From contig JAJTWR010000404.1 of assembly GCA_021613335.1 (NCBI GenBank), positions 570,001 through 634,000 of the forward strand: a stretch of 64,000 nucleotides of DNA. The letters are read 5' to 3'. Numbering within the stretch: position 1 is the stretch's first letter; every line of letters begins with the position of its first letter. The translations under genes were made by a program, and so were the position numbers. Positions 1-11,452 of the stretch are shown here, piece after piece. Source of the stretch: Whitmania pigra (taxonomy: Eukaryota; Annelida; Clitellata; Hirudinida; Haemopidae). Below the pieces are notes generated by a model that was given only the letters and a program-made list of their open reading frames with translations, made no database searches and was not told the DNA's origin.

Positions 1-3
1 CAC

Positions 4-50
<47 letters not shown>

Positions 51-84
51 CCATCATCATCACCATCATCGTCATCATCATCAT
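1..84. repeat. (CAT)n microsatellite
   Basis: Nearly pure CAT/ATC trinucleotide array with a few CAC and CGT interruptions at the window edge. No coding meaning is inferred. Confidence 0.95.
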
Positions 85-240
85 TTGTTCCGATGGCGTC
101 ATTTGCATCGGATGCGGTCAGGAAAACAATACAAGCTCGTCAATTTATCGTCTGCTAATTAACCGCCAAAACCTCCTCCTCCTTTGCCATGTGTCACATT
201 ACCATCACATCCGCGCGTGCTCTGTCCATCTTGTGTTGAT

Positions 241-441
<201 letters not shown>

Positions 442-1028
442 GATCGCGAACTCATAAAATTGCTGTGAATGTCAGAAATGATGAAATTTTTGGAGTAATA
501 AATAATTTTGTTAATAATAATAATTATGATTTTTGTATTTTAATAATGCCCATAATTACAACTCTTGATGTGACCATCCAATGCATTTATCCATCCACTC
601 ATTCATTCATTCATTCATTCGTTCGTTCATTAATTCACTTCAATACCTGAGCTATCTCATTAATAATCCACTACCGGTGTCTCGCACAGGTAGCTCGGAT
701 CTGTCAGTCACTCTACCTCCAGTCGTCTCACTGGCTGTCGACACCTTTTAACTCCGCCCAGTTTCGTAACCTTCGCCAAGGTGATGAGTGTAATCGTTAC
801 CTGTCTGGCAGACGATTAGACTATTAGATGGAAAAGAAGGCGGGAACGATAAGTGGAGAGATAGTGACGTAAAAAGAGAGAGAGAAAGTTTAAGGATAGA
901 TCATGGTTGTGATCCTGGTGAGAGTTGGTTTATTATGAAGTGATAGCAGATACTATCTTATTCCAGTTTTAATGACTGGCTGAGCTTTTGTGGGACTTTG
1001 GATTTGTTGACTTTGTTGATCGATTACG

Positions 1029-1042
1029 TAATAATAATAATA

Positions 1043-1112
<70 letters not shown>
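1029..1112. repeat. (TAA)n microsatellite
   Basis: Array of TAA/ATA units with one frame slip near 1044. Confidence 0.95.
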
Positions 1113-1114
<2 letters not shown>

Positions 1115-1355
1115 CATTGATTAAAATATTCATTTATTAATTTTAATTATTAACTGGTAACTGGACTCCACATCATATTTGGCGAACGTCGTTTAATTAC
1201 GGTCCTAATAGACAGTTTAATGGTTATAATTAAATAGTACGGTTACAATAAGTAATTACGGTTATTATAAACACGAGCCGGGAGAGAGCAACTGTCGACT
1301 AATCAGTGAGTCGCAATTGAAGTGGACCTTCTCATCACGTTTGTCTAGTTTTTAC

Positions 1356-1459
1356 TTCATCATCATCGTCATCATCGTCATCATCATCATCATCGTCATC
1401 ATCGTCGTCATCATCGTCATCATTGTCATCGTCGTCATCGTCATCGTCTTCTTCATCCA
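1356..1459. repeat. (CATCGT)-type microsatellite
   Basis: Mixed CAT and CGT trinucleotides, ending in CTTCTTCATCC. Read on the minus strand it gives an Asp run of no likely biological meaning. Confidence 0.9.
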
Positions 1460-1573
1460 GGAGGTAGGCGGTTGCCCTGGAAGTCGTTGCTATGATGGCG
1501 ATCGCAGCGAGCGACTCGATGGCGTTCGATTGACGTATTGATGCTACGTTTGAATAATTGAAAGGATTGACCA

Positions 1574-1682
1574 TGATGACGACGACGATGATGATTATGA
1601 TGATGATCAAGATGATGATGATGATGATTATGATGATGATCAAGATGATGATGATCAAGATGATGATGATGATGATGATGAC
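1574..1682. repeat. (GAT)n microsatellite just upstream of the first gene
   Basis: GAT/GATGATCAA units ending 40 bases before the first usable ATG of the gene at 1721. It may be 5' UTR or upstream intron. Confidence 0.9.
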
Positions 1683-1720
1683 TGTGATTTATTCTACGAA
1701 AGCCATCTTCATTCCAGGAC

Positions 1721-2191
1721 ATGAAGTCACTGAGTGCCTTGAGGTTCAACCTCGGGTCGGCCTTGGATTCCTTCGACCAAGACCTCAGTCGAGACATCAA
1801 GGTCTCTGGTCGAGACTCGGACGAGACCAATTCACCCGCCTCCAGACGTGTTGCCAATCACGAGAGGGATTCATCATCTTCAAATTACTCCTCTCCATCG
1901 TCGTCGTCTTCCTCGCCACAACACTCCCCTACCTCTCCGCCAAGCCACGCCCTACTGCCGCCACCCTTGCTCCCATTGGCCTCGTTCACAGATCCTCCGC
2001 CCCTTATGCCTCTGCTGTCCTCGTTTGTTCCTGCCAGATTCGGACACCCTGGAGCTTTTCTATCTTTCCCTCAACCGACCAACGGCAACTCGTTCATGCC
2101 CTTTCACCACCCTGCCTCTGTATTACTGCGCCAGCATCAGGCCGCCCTGGCGTATTCCTACGTCCTCATGAATGTCCAACAACAACAACAA

Positions 2192-2223
<32 letters not shown>

Positions 2224-3435
2224 GCAACAACAGCTATTGAGGCAAGAAAAACAACTGAACAAAGATCGAGCAGCCATCTTCAGACCCCATGAAATTCTAG
2301 ATCAGCATCATCAACAGCAACAAAACCCTCGCATGGCGAATTCATCCGCCGAGAGGCCGTATTACATCCAGTCGTCGAAAGTAGTTCCTTTCGAGCGCAA
2401 TGATACAAGATTCAGTCGCAAGAAAATGGCCCAGGACACATCTTTTATGTCGGATCAGCTACCTGTTGATTTGAGGAAGGTAATATCGCCTGTAGGGGAC
2501 GATGCAGCTCGTTACAACAATCATCATCATCATCGTCATCAACATCATAATCATAATCATCACCAACAACAGCAACAGATTCTGGCTCTCTCTATACCGA
2601 AGAGTAAGTTGTTGATTGTTCAGAATTCATCTCTATTATAGTAATAACAATAATAAGTCATTCTTTTTACTATAAAATGGTTATTATTAGTATTATTACT
2701 ATTATTGTTATTATTAATATTATTATTATTATTATTATATTATTATTATTATTATTATTATTATTATCATCATCATCATCATTATTTTCATAAATTTTCT
2801 TTAAAAGACCAAAGTAAGGATTACGGTTAAGGCTAGGGTTAGCCATGGGGTAAATAATTGGGTCATGTTTAAAGTTAGGACTGGTGCAGGGGTTAAAGTT
2901 CGGGTCATAGTTACAGTTAAGGTTAGGGCTAAGGTTAACCCAAATCGGTCTAAAAATTTCCATTAACAAGCACATCGAATCAGTCGGTGTTCGGTGGGCT
3001 ACGAATCTCCGCTCTCCTCGATTCACACACAGTAAGACGATACTTTCTTAAACCCCAGTTCGGTACATTTATGAGGCAAATAAATTTTTTAATTTTTATT
3101 AAATTTTTTAATTTTTTGAAATGCAAAAATTCAAGGGAATTAAAAAAAAAGGAAGAATTTCCTCTTAAGTCGTCGTCATCGTCGACAAAATAATAATAAA
3201 AAAAAATAAAAAATAAAAACTGAATGGCGTGGTATGTTGCCATGCGGATTACCATGTGATTATGATTAGGATTAGGATTATAATTATGATTCTGATTATG
3301 TATTCCAATTCCGTCGAAAATTTATTCTTGTAAAATATTTCCAACTGCGTTTGACGCGTCTGTGATCTTGTTATGAGTTTAGTGGGGATACAATACTTTG
3401 GCAGTGATGAAAAGTTGATGGATTGTTAATCATTA

Positions 3436-3498
<63 letters not shown>

Positions 3499-5829
3499 GA
3501 TAATTAACTTTAATCTCTTCCAAAATCGTAGAAAACCCAACTTCCGGCAAAAAACTCATCGGCATAAGATTCCTCTTTCCGCCATTTGCCGATCACGTGA
3601 CCCTGTACGAGAGGGCAAAAATCTGGGTCGCCAGACACGAGTACAAGTACTTCGTCGATTGGTCGGCCGATGACCTACTTAAGGTGGACTTTGAACTCCG
3701 CCCCATCCATCCAATCACGAGGCAGCAGTACAAAGTGCATATGAACAGGTGGGCCTTGACAGTAATATTCTTCTTGCATTTGTACAAGTTCAAATAAAAA
3801 AAAATCATTATGAAATACCATCTATCTAACCATCCATTCCATAGGTCCATAGGTTCGTCCATCCACTCATCCATTCATCTCTCCATTGTCCATATATCTA
3901 CATCCATTCACCCATCCATTCTTTCATTAAATTTTTGTATAAAAACTATTTACTTAACCATGTTGAATATTTTTAATTCAATTCGCGTAAAAATTATTAT
4001 TATAATTTTTTTTTCTATTACAGGAGCGAATTCTGCCGTAACGTCAAGCTGAAATTCTGCCTCCAAACTGACTCTCACTGGGCTAAGGACTTCTGCGAGA
4101 AACTACAAAAGTCACCTGCAGAGGGCGGATTCACTGGTGGGTTTCCCAATTTTATGCTACAGGGGTAACAATGGAGGGCGGAGTCGAATTATTTCCGAAG
4201 GCGGAGCCTTGCATTTTTATGAATTCTCAAGTGTCAATAAGTGGTGTTTGCAGGGATGATGGGGATTATGGAGATTTTATTTCAGCATTTTAGCTGAAAT
4301 TTTCAACCTGATGGCATGACCTTTTTCCACTTGAAATCATATTAATTAGGGGCATCAGCTGTTGACTAGCCTGACTCAAAATGTGCGAATAATAGGCGCA
4401 ACATAAATGCTTCGTTTGTTGAATAAGGTTTTTTGCTACGGCTAGATACTTGTTAAGGGTTAAAGTATCATGCGTTAGTAGGATCAGGTTATGGATAGGT
4501 ACTTTTAAGGGTTAAAATATCAAGCATTACTAGGATCAGGCATTTCAGGATTGCTATTCAGGATGAGACCAAAAAAAAGTCATTGATTAACCTGATTTCC
4601 AGACAACATTCGTTGCATTAGGGCTTTTGAGAGCCTGTTGGCCAATCAGAGCTGACGAGTTACTCGATCTTACAGCCAATAATATTCAAATTAGACGTTG
4701 TTTACATTTATTTATTTTGTTTTTTGTTTTAGTTTTTCATTGGTGCAATCCTTTCATACCAATCGACCCACGAGAGTTAAATTTAGAATTTCGAATGCTT
4801 GCAGTGTTTTTTTTTTATCTTAACGACTGGAATTTCAGTGTAAACTGTCGTAATGCTGAATCCAAACATTTGAAGAGTTATCGTGTGTTTGACAGTTATT
4901 TTTGTTAATTGTCAATTGAATCAAGATTATATCTTATCTCATTACATGCTATGTCTAAAACGTTACATTCTGAAATAATTCTATCAAAACAAACTTTTTA
5001 GACTAGATTTTCATTTGAAATTGAAAATTTTATTCATCTAAGTTATTAAAAAATTTAATTTTTATGTTTCCTATTTCATTTAACTAATTTTTTTCTCTCA
5101 GGACTCTGCCAGGCAAAGATAGCAGCTGCCGATTTGTGGAGAAGTTACAGCGAAAACTACAGAAGCCATCAGGCCAGACAGCCGAATGGAACGTCACTAA
5201 AAGGCGCCAACACCACCAGCGTCAAAACATCTTCTGCCAAGAAGCGCCTGGCTACAGCCGACGAGAGTCCGTCGAAAAAATGCGCTAGAATCAACGCGCT
5301 AACCAGCTGCAACAAGTTGGCGTCGAAACTGAGCGATTCCGACGCCGAACAGTTGATGGATTACACGAAATTGCGCAACAACAGCTACTATTACTATTAC
5401 TACCGCCAATACAACAACGACGTAAAATTCCAAGCCGGAAGGGAGTACACGAGCGATCACGAGAGAAAACCAGCCAATCGCGAGAGGGGACGAAACTCCT
5501 CTCCGGGGCGTTGCCTGGCGCAACGTAACGACCAATCGGAGCGCTTGAAAATCTCCGGAGACGAAGTAAATGACGCTGACGATGACGTCAGAACTGGAAG
5601 ATTAACCGATAACACCGTGAATAATCTTGTTCACCGAAAACCTTCATCTATCTGGACGCCATTTGGAAAACCATCATCGAAACATTACGGCGACCACGAC
5701 GGCCAGCGCGACCGATTTGTCGGCAATCCTTCTAAGAAGAAATCGGATGAAATGAAGTGCGACTCGAGCCGATTCGCCGGCGAGGAGAAGCTTCCTATCG
5801 ACGAGGTTGGCGATGAAAACAAAGTTTAA
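1721..5829 (+). CDS. Unrecognised spliced gene with polyQ/His-rich N-terminus
   Basis: Four exons fit in phase: 1721-2603, 3532-3748, 4024-4136 and 5102-5829, giving 646 aa. Every junction is GT-AG and the three phases agree. Exon 1 encodes a Ser/Pro-rich N-terminus, a run of about 20 Gln coded by CAA/CAG, and a His/Gln-rich stretch. Exons 2-3 and the start of exon 4 encode the only compact part, roughly residues 295-430. It has an aromatic-rich, charged sequence (for example IGIRFLFPPFADHV and VDWSADDLLKVDFELRP) followed by several Cys. The tail is basic, polar and probably disordered. I do not recognise the family. The low-complexity N-terminus would suit a nuclear regulator, which is inference only. 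The ATG at 1721 is the first in frame after a stop at 1685; a splice acceptor just before it (CCAG at 1715-1718) means a further 5' exon is possible. Confidence 0.65.
2180..2233 (+). repeat. Coding polyglutamine tract
   Basis: CAA/CAG array inside exon 1, in frame, encoding close to 20 consecutive Gln. CAA and CAG are mixed, which usually stabilises such a tract. The tract is likely length-polymorphic. Confidence 0.85.
2604..3531 (+). other. Intron 1 of the first gene, repeat-rich
   Basis: Donor GAGTAAGT and acceptor ATCGTAG flank the intron. It holds (ATT)n/(CAT)n near 2690-2790, degenerate GGTTAAGG/TTAGGG-like units near 2820-2945 and a second (ATT)n block near 3438-3498. Confidence 0.7.
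2820..2945. repeat. Degenerate GGTTAAGG / GTTAGGG-like minisatellite
   Basis: Repeated variants of GGTTAAGGCTAGGGTTAGCC, GTTAGGACTGG, GGTTAAAGTTCGGGT and GGTTAGGGCTAAGGTTAACC. It resembles interstitial telomere-like DNA but has no perfect TTAGGG run. Confidence 0.6.
3818..3925. repeat. (CCAT)n tetranucleotide repeat in intron 2
   Basis: Imperfect CATC/CCAT/TCAT units within the 275-base second intron of the first gene. Confidence 0.75.
4137..5101 (+). other. Intron 3 of the first gene
   Basis: Donor GTGGGT follows 4136 and acceptor TTTTTTCTCTCAG ends at 5101. A T-rich interior includes two related sequences, near 4455 and 4502 (GGGTTAAA-TATCA-GC-TTA-TAGGATCAGG). No coding content is supported. 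Confidence 0.65.
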
Positions 5830-6052
5830 AAAATAATCTTAAAAACGCGAAAAGATAGTAGTGATTTCTTATTTTCTCATTTTTGTTTCTGTCTCGGGTT
5901 TGCAAATCTCCGATTTCACCCGGAGACACTCTCTGCGTGGATGTCTAGAGCTTTTGATAATCTAAATTCGATTTCATGCAGATATTCATCCGCCCGTTTT
6001 CATCCGCTCTTCTGAAATTCATTATCAATTCCTTTTATCGTTTCATCGGCAG

Positions 6053-6736
6053 ATTGCAACCAGACCCGATAGTTTTTCCGATCAGCAACAACATCAAATC
6101 GACCTCTTCTTCCAGAGCGGATCGACGGCGTCCGGAACGCCCTTTTCCAGCAAGATCCTCGAGGAATTCGGAAAGAAAATCTTAAACTTAAGAGCAGATG
6201 ATTTCTTGGAGTTTCGTAAATCAACAGATATCAAAGGATCGGACATCAACAACAACTTCATGCTCGACAATTGCTCCGTCGACAAGTCATGTGGCACCAT
6301 CAAAAGATACGATGGAAGTTGCAAAAAATCATTTCAACCTATCTGCAAATCTGAACCCAGCAGAAACACGGGTGTATCGCCTGGAACAACCAATCGGATC
6401 GAAGAAAAGAGTCAGAAATTATGTCAAGGCTTCGACTACAAGCAAGTTTCACTCGACAAAAGTAGGTCAGGTCGATTCTTGGAGCCAATGAACGAAGGTG
6501 ACCCCAAGTCAGGCGAATCGCTAAAAATGGGGCCAGAACGCAGAATCAATCTGGACGTCTTTAGACAGAATCGTCATTCTTGCCAAAACGATGACTCCGT
6601 CTGGGCCTCTGCCACGAAAGTTCCTGAAGACTCTGCATCTTGTGAAGACGAGGAAAGCGATGGAGAAGTTGATGTTGTGGATGTGGGAGATTACCAGGCT
6701 GGTTCCAATACGATTGAAGAAAAAATAATAACATGA
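6053..6736 (+). CDS. Probable alternative 3' terminal exon of the first gene
   Basis: An open frame runs from an acceptor-like CGGCAG at 6047-6052 to TGA at 6734-6736, giving 227 codons. The product is hydrophilic and acidic at the end. It contains FSSKILEEFGKKIL and a Glu/Asp/Val-rich tail, and looks coding rather than random. A phase-0 donor (GAA then GTAAAT) lies at 5565/5566 in the preceding exon. Joining 5565 to 6053 keeps frame and would make a 786-aa isoform in place of the 646-aa form ending at 5829. The frame is also open upstream of 6053, so the exact start is unsure. No family is recognised. A separate small gene is the alternative. Confidence 0.5.
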   Translation: MATRPDSFSDQQQHQIDLFFQSGSTASGTPFSSKILEEFGKKILNLRADDFLEFRKSTDIKGSDINNNFMLDNCSVDKSCGTIKRYDGSCKKSFQPICKSEPSRNTGVSPGTTNRIEEKSQKLCQGFDYKQVSLDKSRSGRFLEPMNEGDPKSGESLKMGPERRINLDVFRQNRHSCQNDDSVWASATKVPEDSASCEDEESDGEVDVVDVGDYQAGSNTIEEKIIT

Positions 6737-8426
6737 ATTAATGGACTTTTAGGTCGCTTGTTCGACTCCCAGCTTAAAACTATTGTGAACCCTTGAAGGG
6801 TAAATGTATTCACCAACCCTGCTATCTGATTGGCTGGCCGATTTCTGTTTTCCGTTTTTCGACCAATCCCACGTCACAGTGTGCTTTTAGATCGTGTGCC
6901 TTCGTGATAACTCCTTAACGATTTTCATCCTTAATGACTTTAAATACTTTCAAATATTATGGTATTATATTATAATTATGCCTTTAAATTTTAAAATGTT
7001 TTTCTGTATTTTAAACCAATGTTTACTTTCATTCTTCGTTTTTAAGAAAAGTGCCTTAAGATAACCACATCACCGTGTCAACACTAGGCTATCCGTATTC
7101 TAACTAATATTAACATACTCATGCATTCATGAATTATGCAACTTGTTATTTATAACTATTAATATTACCGTTGTTATTATTGTTGTTATCATTATAATAT
7201 TATATTATTCTTTATTCTGATTATTGTTATTATTACTTTACGTGCATAAATCATGGACGCTCGAACCAACAGACAAATGAAATTTTTCAAATTGTGAATA
7301 TTTATTTTAAAAATCACATAGATGCGTACGTACATCTGTTAGATGTTGAAGCGTTCAACCTCTCTATTGTTTCGCTATCCCATTTACCTTCTCTGTTTTC
7401 GGTGCTCTGGACGGTGCTAAGTTTTGGCGCGAAAAAAAACCTTTTTCAATCCATCCTTTATGCAACTGATTTTAGTCATCTTGAAAAGTTTGAATCGTTT
7501 CTGCCTTTTCCAGGATTCGAACTCTGACCCTGTGCCTTAGTGTGTCTGAGACTTTGAAATCGCACTGGATTGACGACGACGCTCGACATCTAGCGAAAGA
7601 ATTAAAGAAATTATTTTATAATAAAGAAATTTGACGGTTATTAATACTTTTTATGAATTATTTGTTAAGTTGGATGAGGATTGGTGCGTGTGACAGAATG
7701 AAGGAATTCATGGAGTGAATGACGTTAATGCACTTTGCTGGGTGGCTTACTCTTCAGAACTTAATTATGCCTATATATTTCTTCCTGGTGCATCAGTCAT
7801 GGTTTTAGCATGTTTGCATTTCTCTCTGTAAATGTTTAATCTTGTTATTTTACAGTTTTGTGCAATTATTTCGAAAATTGTTGAAATTATGAATTTATTT
7901 CGAGAATTATTTTCAAAATTAAAATAAATTTATTTCAAAGATGGTTTCCAATATATTTCTTAATACTTAAAATTTAAATAAATGTCTGTAAAAAAAATAA
8001 GGTCAAAATAATTGTTACTCCGATTTAATTGGAAAATTTTATAAACTTAGTTGTGGAATTTTCGCTCAAAATATTCTCGACTAATTTGACATTTTTCCAA
8101 AACCAATTAAACAAAATAAATAATTATCGACTCTAAAAAAATATGAAACCTTAAAATGGCAAGCCCTGTTTCGCATAAATAATCTGTCACAAAAAATTAA
8201 TTGGACATTACACTATTAAGTTCTATTTCGTCTAGTTGTTTAAAACTTATTATTTATTTCATTATAGTTATTTTCCTATCTTGAATAATCTTAAAGAATT
8301 GTTTAATTTACTAATTAGCACATTTTCAATGTAATTATGTAAAATTCCAGTGAAAGCACCATAGCCAAAGTAATACTGGATGACCAAATAAAGAAGTTGA
8401 AACATTTACAACAGTGGTGATAGTAA
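6737..8426. other. 3' flank and AT-rich intergenic DNA
   Basis: Likely 3' UTR up to the AATAAA near 7620, then AT-rich sequence with no coding signal. A motif near 8340-8400 (GAAAGCACCATAGCCAAAG...) is echoed near 10215 and 28835. It therefore belongs to the dispersed repeat population further right. Confidence 0.6.
7620..7625 (+). terminator. Candidate polyadenylation signal AATAAA
   Basis: AATAAAG in an A/T-rich context about 890 bases after the stop at 6736. It is the first clear canonical hexamer noted on the plus strand after that stop. Confidence 0.4.
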
Positions 8427-8828
8427 TATAATTTTCGTACGATAGTATTTGGAGGTCGTGTGGACTAGTAATTGACAAATAGATGCTTCTATTAATACTC
8501 AATAATATTAATACTCATTATTTCAGTAACTAATTAATTTGTAATAATTATCTTATTAAATTATATTTGTAATAACTATTTGGTTTATTACCAATTACTT
8601 GATTTGTTTATTTGACATTAGTTCACTATTAATCGAATTGCGTTTCAACATGAATTAGTCTGTTAAAACGTTTATATTAAAAACTAACGGCGTAAAATCG
8701 TTATGGTAAATGCAGATGGGCTGATACATTTGCATATTGCCTATTTCTTAATAACTTGTTAAGTCACAGGCAGTGACATTTATTAGTTCTTCGTGGATTT
8801 ATAGGGTCATGAGGTAAGGTTATGGGCG

Positions 8829-8893
8829 GTATGGTATAGGTGTGGTATAGGTATGGTATAGCTATGGTGAGGTATGATATAGGTGTGGTTATA
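8829..8893. repeat. GGTATGGTATAG minisatellite (copy A)
   Basis: About five imperfect units of GGTATGGTATAGGTGT-type sequence. The same array occurs at about 19471-19535 in copy B. Confidence 0.75.
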
Positions 8894-9017
8894 GGTACCT
8901 AAAGAAACTGCCGAGCATATACCAAATTGATTTGTAATAGAATATAATTTATGATAATATATTTAAAGTGATAAGCGATAGATTTAAAAGAAAAAACAAA
9001 TTGATGTGTAATGTGAT

Positions 9018-9212
9018 AGGCAACGATATCTGGTGAACGTAGTTAGAAAACTAAAAATATAACTATTACATAATTTTTTAAATAATAAAACTTTTATATT
9101 AACTTAAACAAAACACTCTTAATTAAATGCTCATTACAATCGGAGTTAGGTTCCATCATCTTAAGTCAGAAACACCACTGCTTAGGAAACGATCTATCGC
9201 CAAATGGAAAAT
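9018..9212. repeat. Dispersed repeat unit (ACATCTGGCGAA family), member 1
   Basis: Carries three anchors in order: GCAACGATATCTGGTGAACG, then ATCGGAGTTAGGTTCCATCA, then AAACACCACTGCTTAGGAAA. The same anchors in the same order recur near 14500-14665, 29235-29770, 33020-33187, 34930-35500 and 35730-36260. No ORF is associated. It is probably a degenerate non-autonomous element. Confidence 0.65.
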
Positions 9213-10629
9213 CTAAGCACTGATTAGGCAATTTCTAAAAAAATCAGTTTTTGGAACCGTTTTAAAGGTGAAAGGTTTGCTCGACATAAAGCTTCTCGTC
9301 CCGCTGTTTTTAAGGTTCTTGGGGGTACTTCGGTGCTTGTTGCGCTGACAGGGTTTTTAACCTTTTTCTTCAAATTATTCAAAAACCTGATGAATCAACA
9401 TGAAATGAAACCAAAATAAAATATTTTCATTTATTGCTACAATAGCCTTTAAGATTGGCAAGATATTAATACCTAATATGATTTAATGTTAATATGTACA
9501 TTTTTGATGTTCATTAAAGCAGGTTTTTCCTAAATTTTTATCAAATGTTTGTACGACCGTTACTCTCACAAGGTAAGTTTTGCAATGAAGCACTCGATGC
9601 CCTCATACGGCTGAGTGATGAGTTTGCAAACCGAAATAATACGAAACAAAATACAAAGAACGTGAATTCTTCGGATAATTGATCTGCAAAGAAAAATTAC
9701 TGCAGTAATTAAAATCGTTGCAACTTTTTCATTTCACTGAGTTAATTAAATTTTATAGACAGTTGTTGATTGTAACGTTTAAACTAAAATTTTTGCAGTT
9801 AAATGAATTCATTGCGGTAAACTTTGCGAGGGCCAAATGAAAAGGGCCTCATCAAGTGTTTGACAAGCCTGAGCTAGAAAACGGCTATGACTCTTGGTAT
9901 ATCAAATTATTAATTTTTAATTATTCATAATCCAATGAAACATCTAGTGGACGAATCTATTACACCTTTTTAAAATACAAATAAACATATTTCATTATTA
10001 ATATTAAGTATAATATTATTATTATTATTATTATTATTATATAAATTATTATATCATTATAATAAAATGATATTAATATTAATACTATTATTAAATTAAA
10101 ATTTATTTTTTGACTTGTTATTTATTTATTTATTTATTTTATTTTAATTGTTTCCCTATCTTAAATTCCCTACAATGTTTAATTAACAATTTTCAATGTA
10201 TTTTATTTTTAAATTCCAATTGAAACACCAGGACATGCCAAGGACATGGGCCGAATAATGAAGATGAAGCGTTTACCTCAGATTCCATTTGAAGTAATAA
10301 TCTTTAGAAGTCGTATGGATTAGAAGATGAATAATTGGAGCTTAATTGGAATAATTCATAATTAATTAATTATGCAGTTTATTTTTATTTATTTTATTTT
10401 TTATTTTATTTATTAGTTCATTTGTAGTTAAAATTGCAATTCATCGTGAAATAATCTGATATAACGCTAGTTATCGCAATTATTATTATTATTATAACTG
10501 GAATAAAACTTTAATCAAACGTTCATTGCGATCGGATTTAAGTTCCGTCAGCATAACACCAAAACAAGAACCACTGGTTAGAAAACAATCTATCTCCAAA
10601 CAATAAAAAATAATAATATTAAGTTCATT

Positions 10630-10858
10630 TGCAGAGATCCATAAGTGTCAGGGACGCTTCATCCTTGGCTGCAATGGAACGAGGCATGTCTTGAAGATGG
10701 CCTTGAATTAGTTGAACGATGCAGTGGCCCTGAGGTCAGCCGGTAGGGCATTCCATGGCTGAGGGGCGGTTAACTTGAATGAATGGCTTCAAACTTGTTC
10801 CTCGGAATGGGGATGCTGAGAAAGTTGGATGTCTCCGACCGCAAGCATCAAAGTGTTT
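10630..10858 (-). pseudogene. LINE reverse transcriptase C-terminal remnant
   Basis: On the minus strand one frame reads PQPWNALPADLRATASFN, a stop, then FKAIFKTCL. This is the pattern found at the C-terminal end of CR1/RTE/jockey-type LINE ORF2 (WN-LP-x-LR ... F). Stops and frameshifts show it is dead. An identical stretch sits at about 21272-21501. Confidence 0.6.
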
Positions 10859-11034
10859 TATAATAAAACAAACGTTTTTAAATTTAAATAAATTAAAACA
10901 AATAATTTAATTCAATAATTTAGATAAATTAATACAAATAATTTAATTTAAATTTGTTAGCCGTAACAGAGTTTTTCAAGTATATATTGACTTAACTTTA
11001 AATTAACTTGTAACGACAAATTGGTGTCGTCATG

Positions 11035-11325
11035 GACTCAGACTTAAAATTTCGTCTTCACATTGACAACATCACACACAAAGCTGCGATCCCTTGAAGA
11101 CTGAATCTCAAATCATTCACCTATAATGACAAGAATCTTCTCTCCATAGCTTTCTGCTTATATGTCAGACCATTCCTTGAGTACGCCTGTCAGAAGGTTC
11201 ACCTGTGGAACCCTCACCATAAATACCTGATCGAGAACATTGAAAATTATCTTAAAAAAATTTCCAAGGCCATCCTTGCTTTTGAACAGTTAAAGTACCA
11301 CGATCGGCTCAAATCGGCTTAAATA
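11035..11325 (+). pseudogene. LINE reverse transcriptase remnant
   Basis: The plus-strand frame includes VVMDSDLKFRLHIDNITHKA and, after a stop, LYVRPFLEYACQKVHLW followed by KISKAILAFEQLKYHDRL. This matches the RVQRRFTK-L-YEERL region after the RT fingers and thumb of non-LTR elements. It is decayed. The duplicate is at about 21678-21968, and a shorter piece lies at 26487-26560. Confidence 0.6.
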
Positions 11326-11452
11326 AAAGTTTTAAGAACAATAAGATTAGATTGACTTAAAACATTTTTAGTTTTATGGCTGCCGTAGATAAATGGAGAT
11401 TGCTGGGATCAATTTGAAAACATTTATAAATAACAATTTCATGAGAATTTAA

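Noticed and set aside
1..90. CRISPR-like or other regularly spaced arrays among the many short repeats
   Set aside because: The repeats are uninterrupted microsatellites or minisatellites without unique spacers, and the DNA is eukaryotic.
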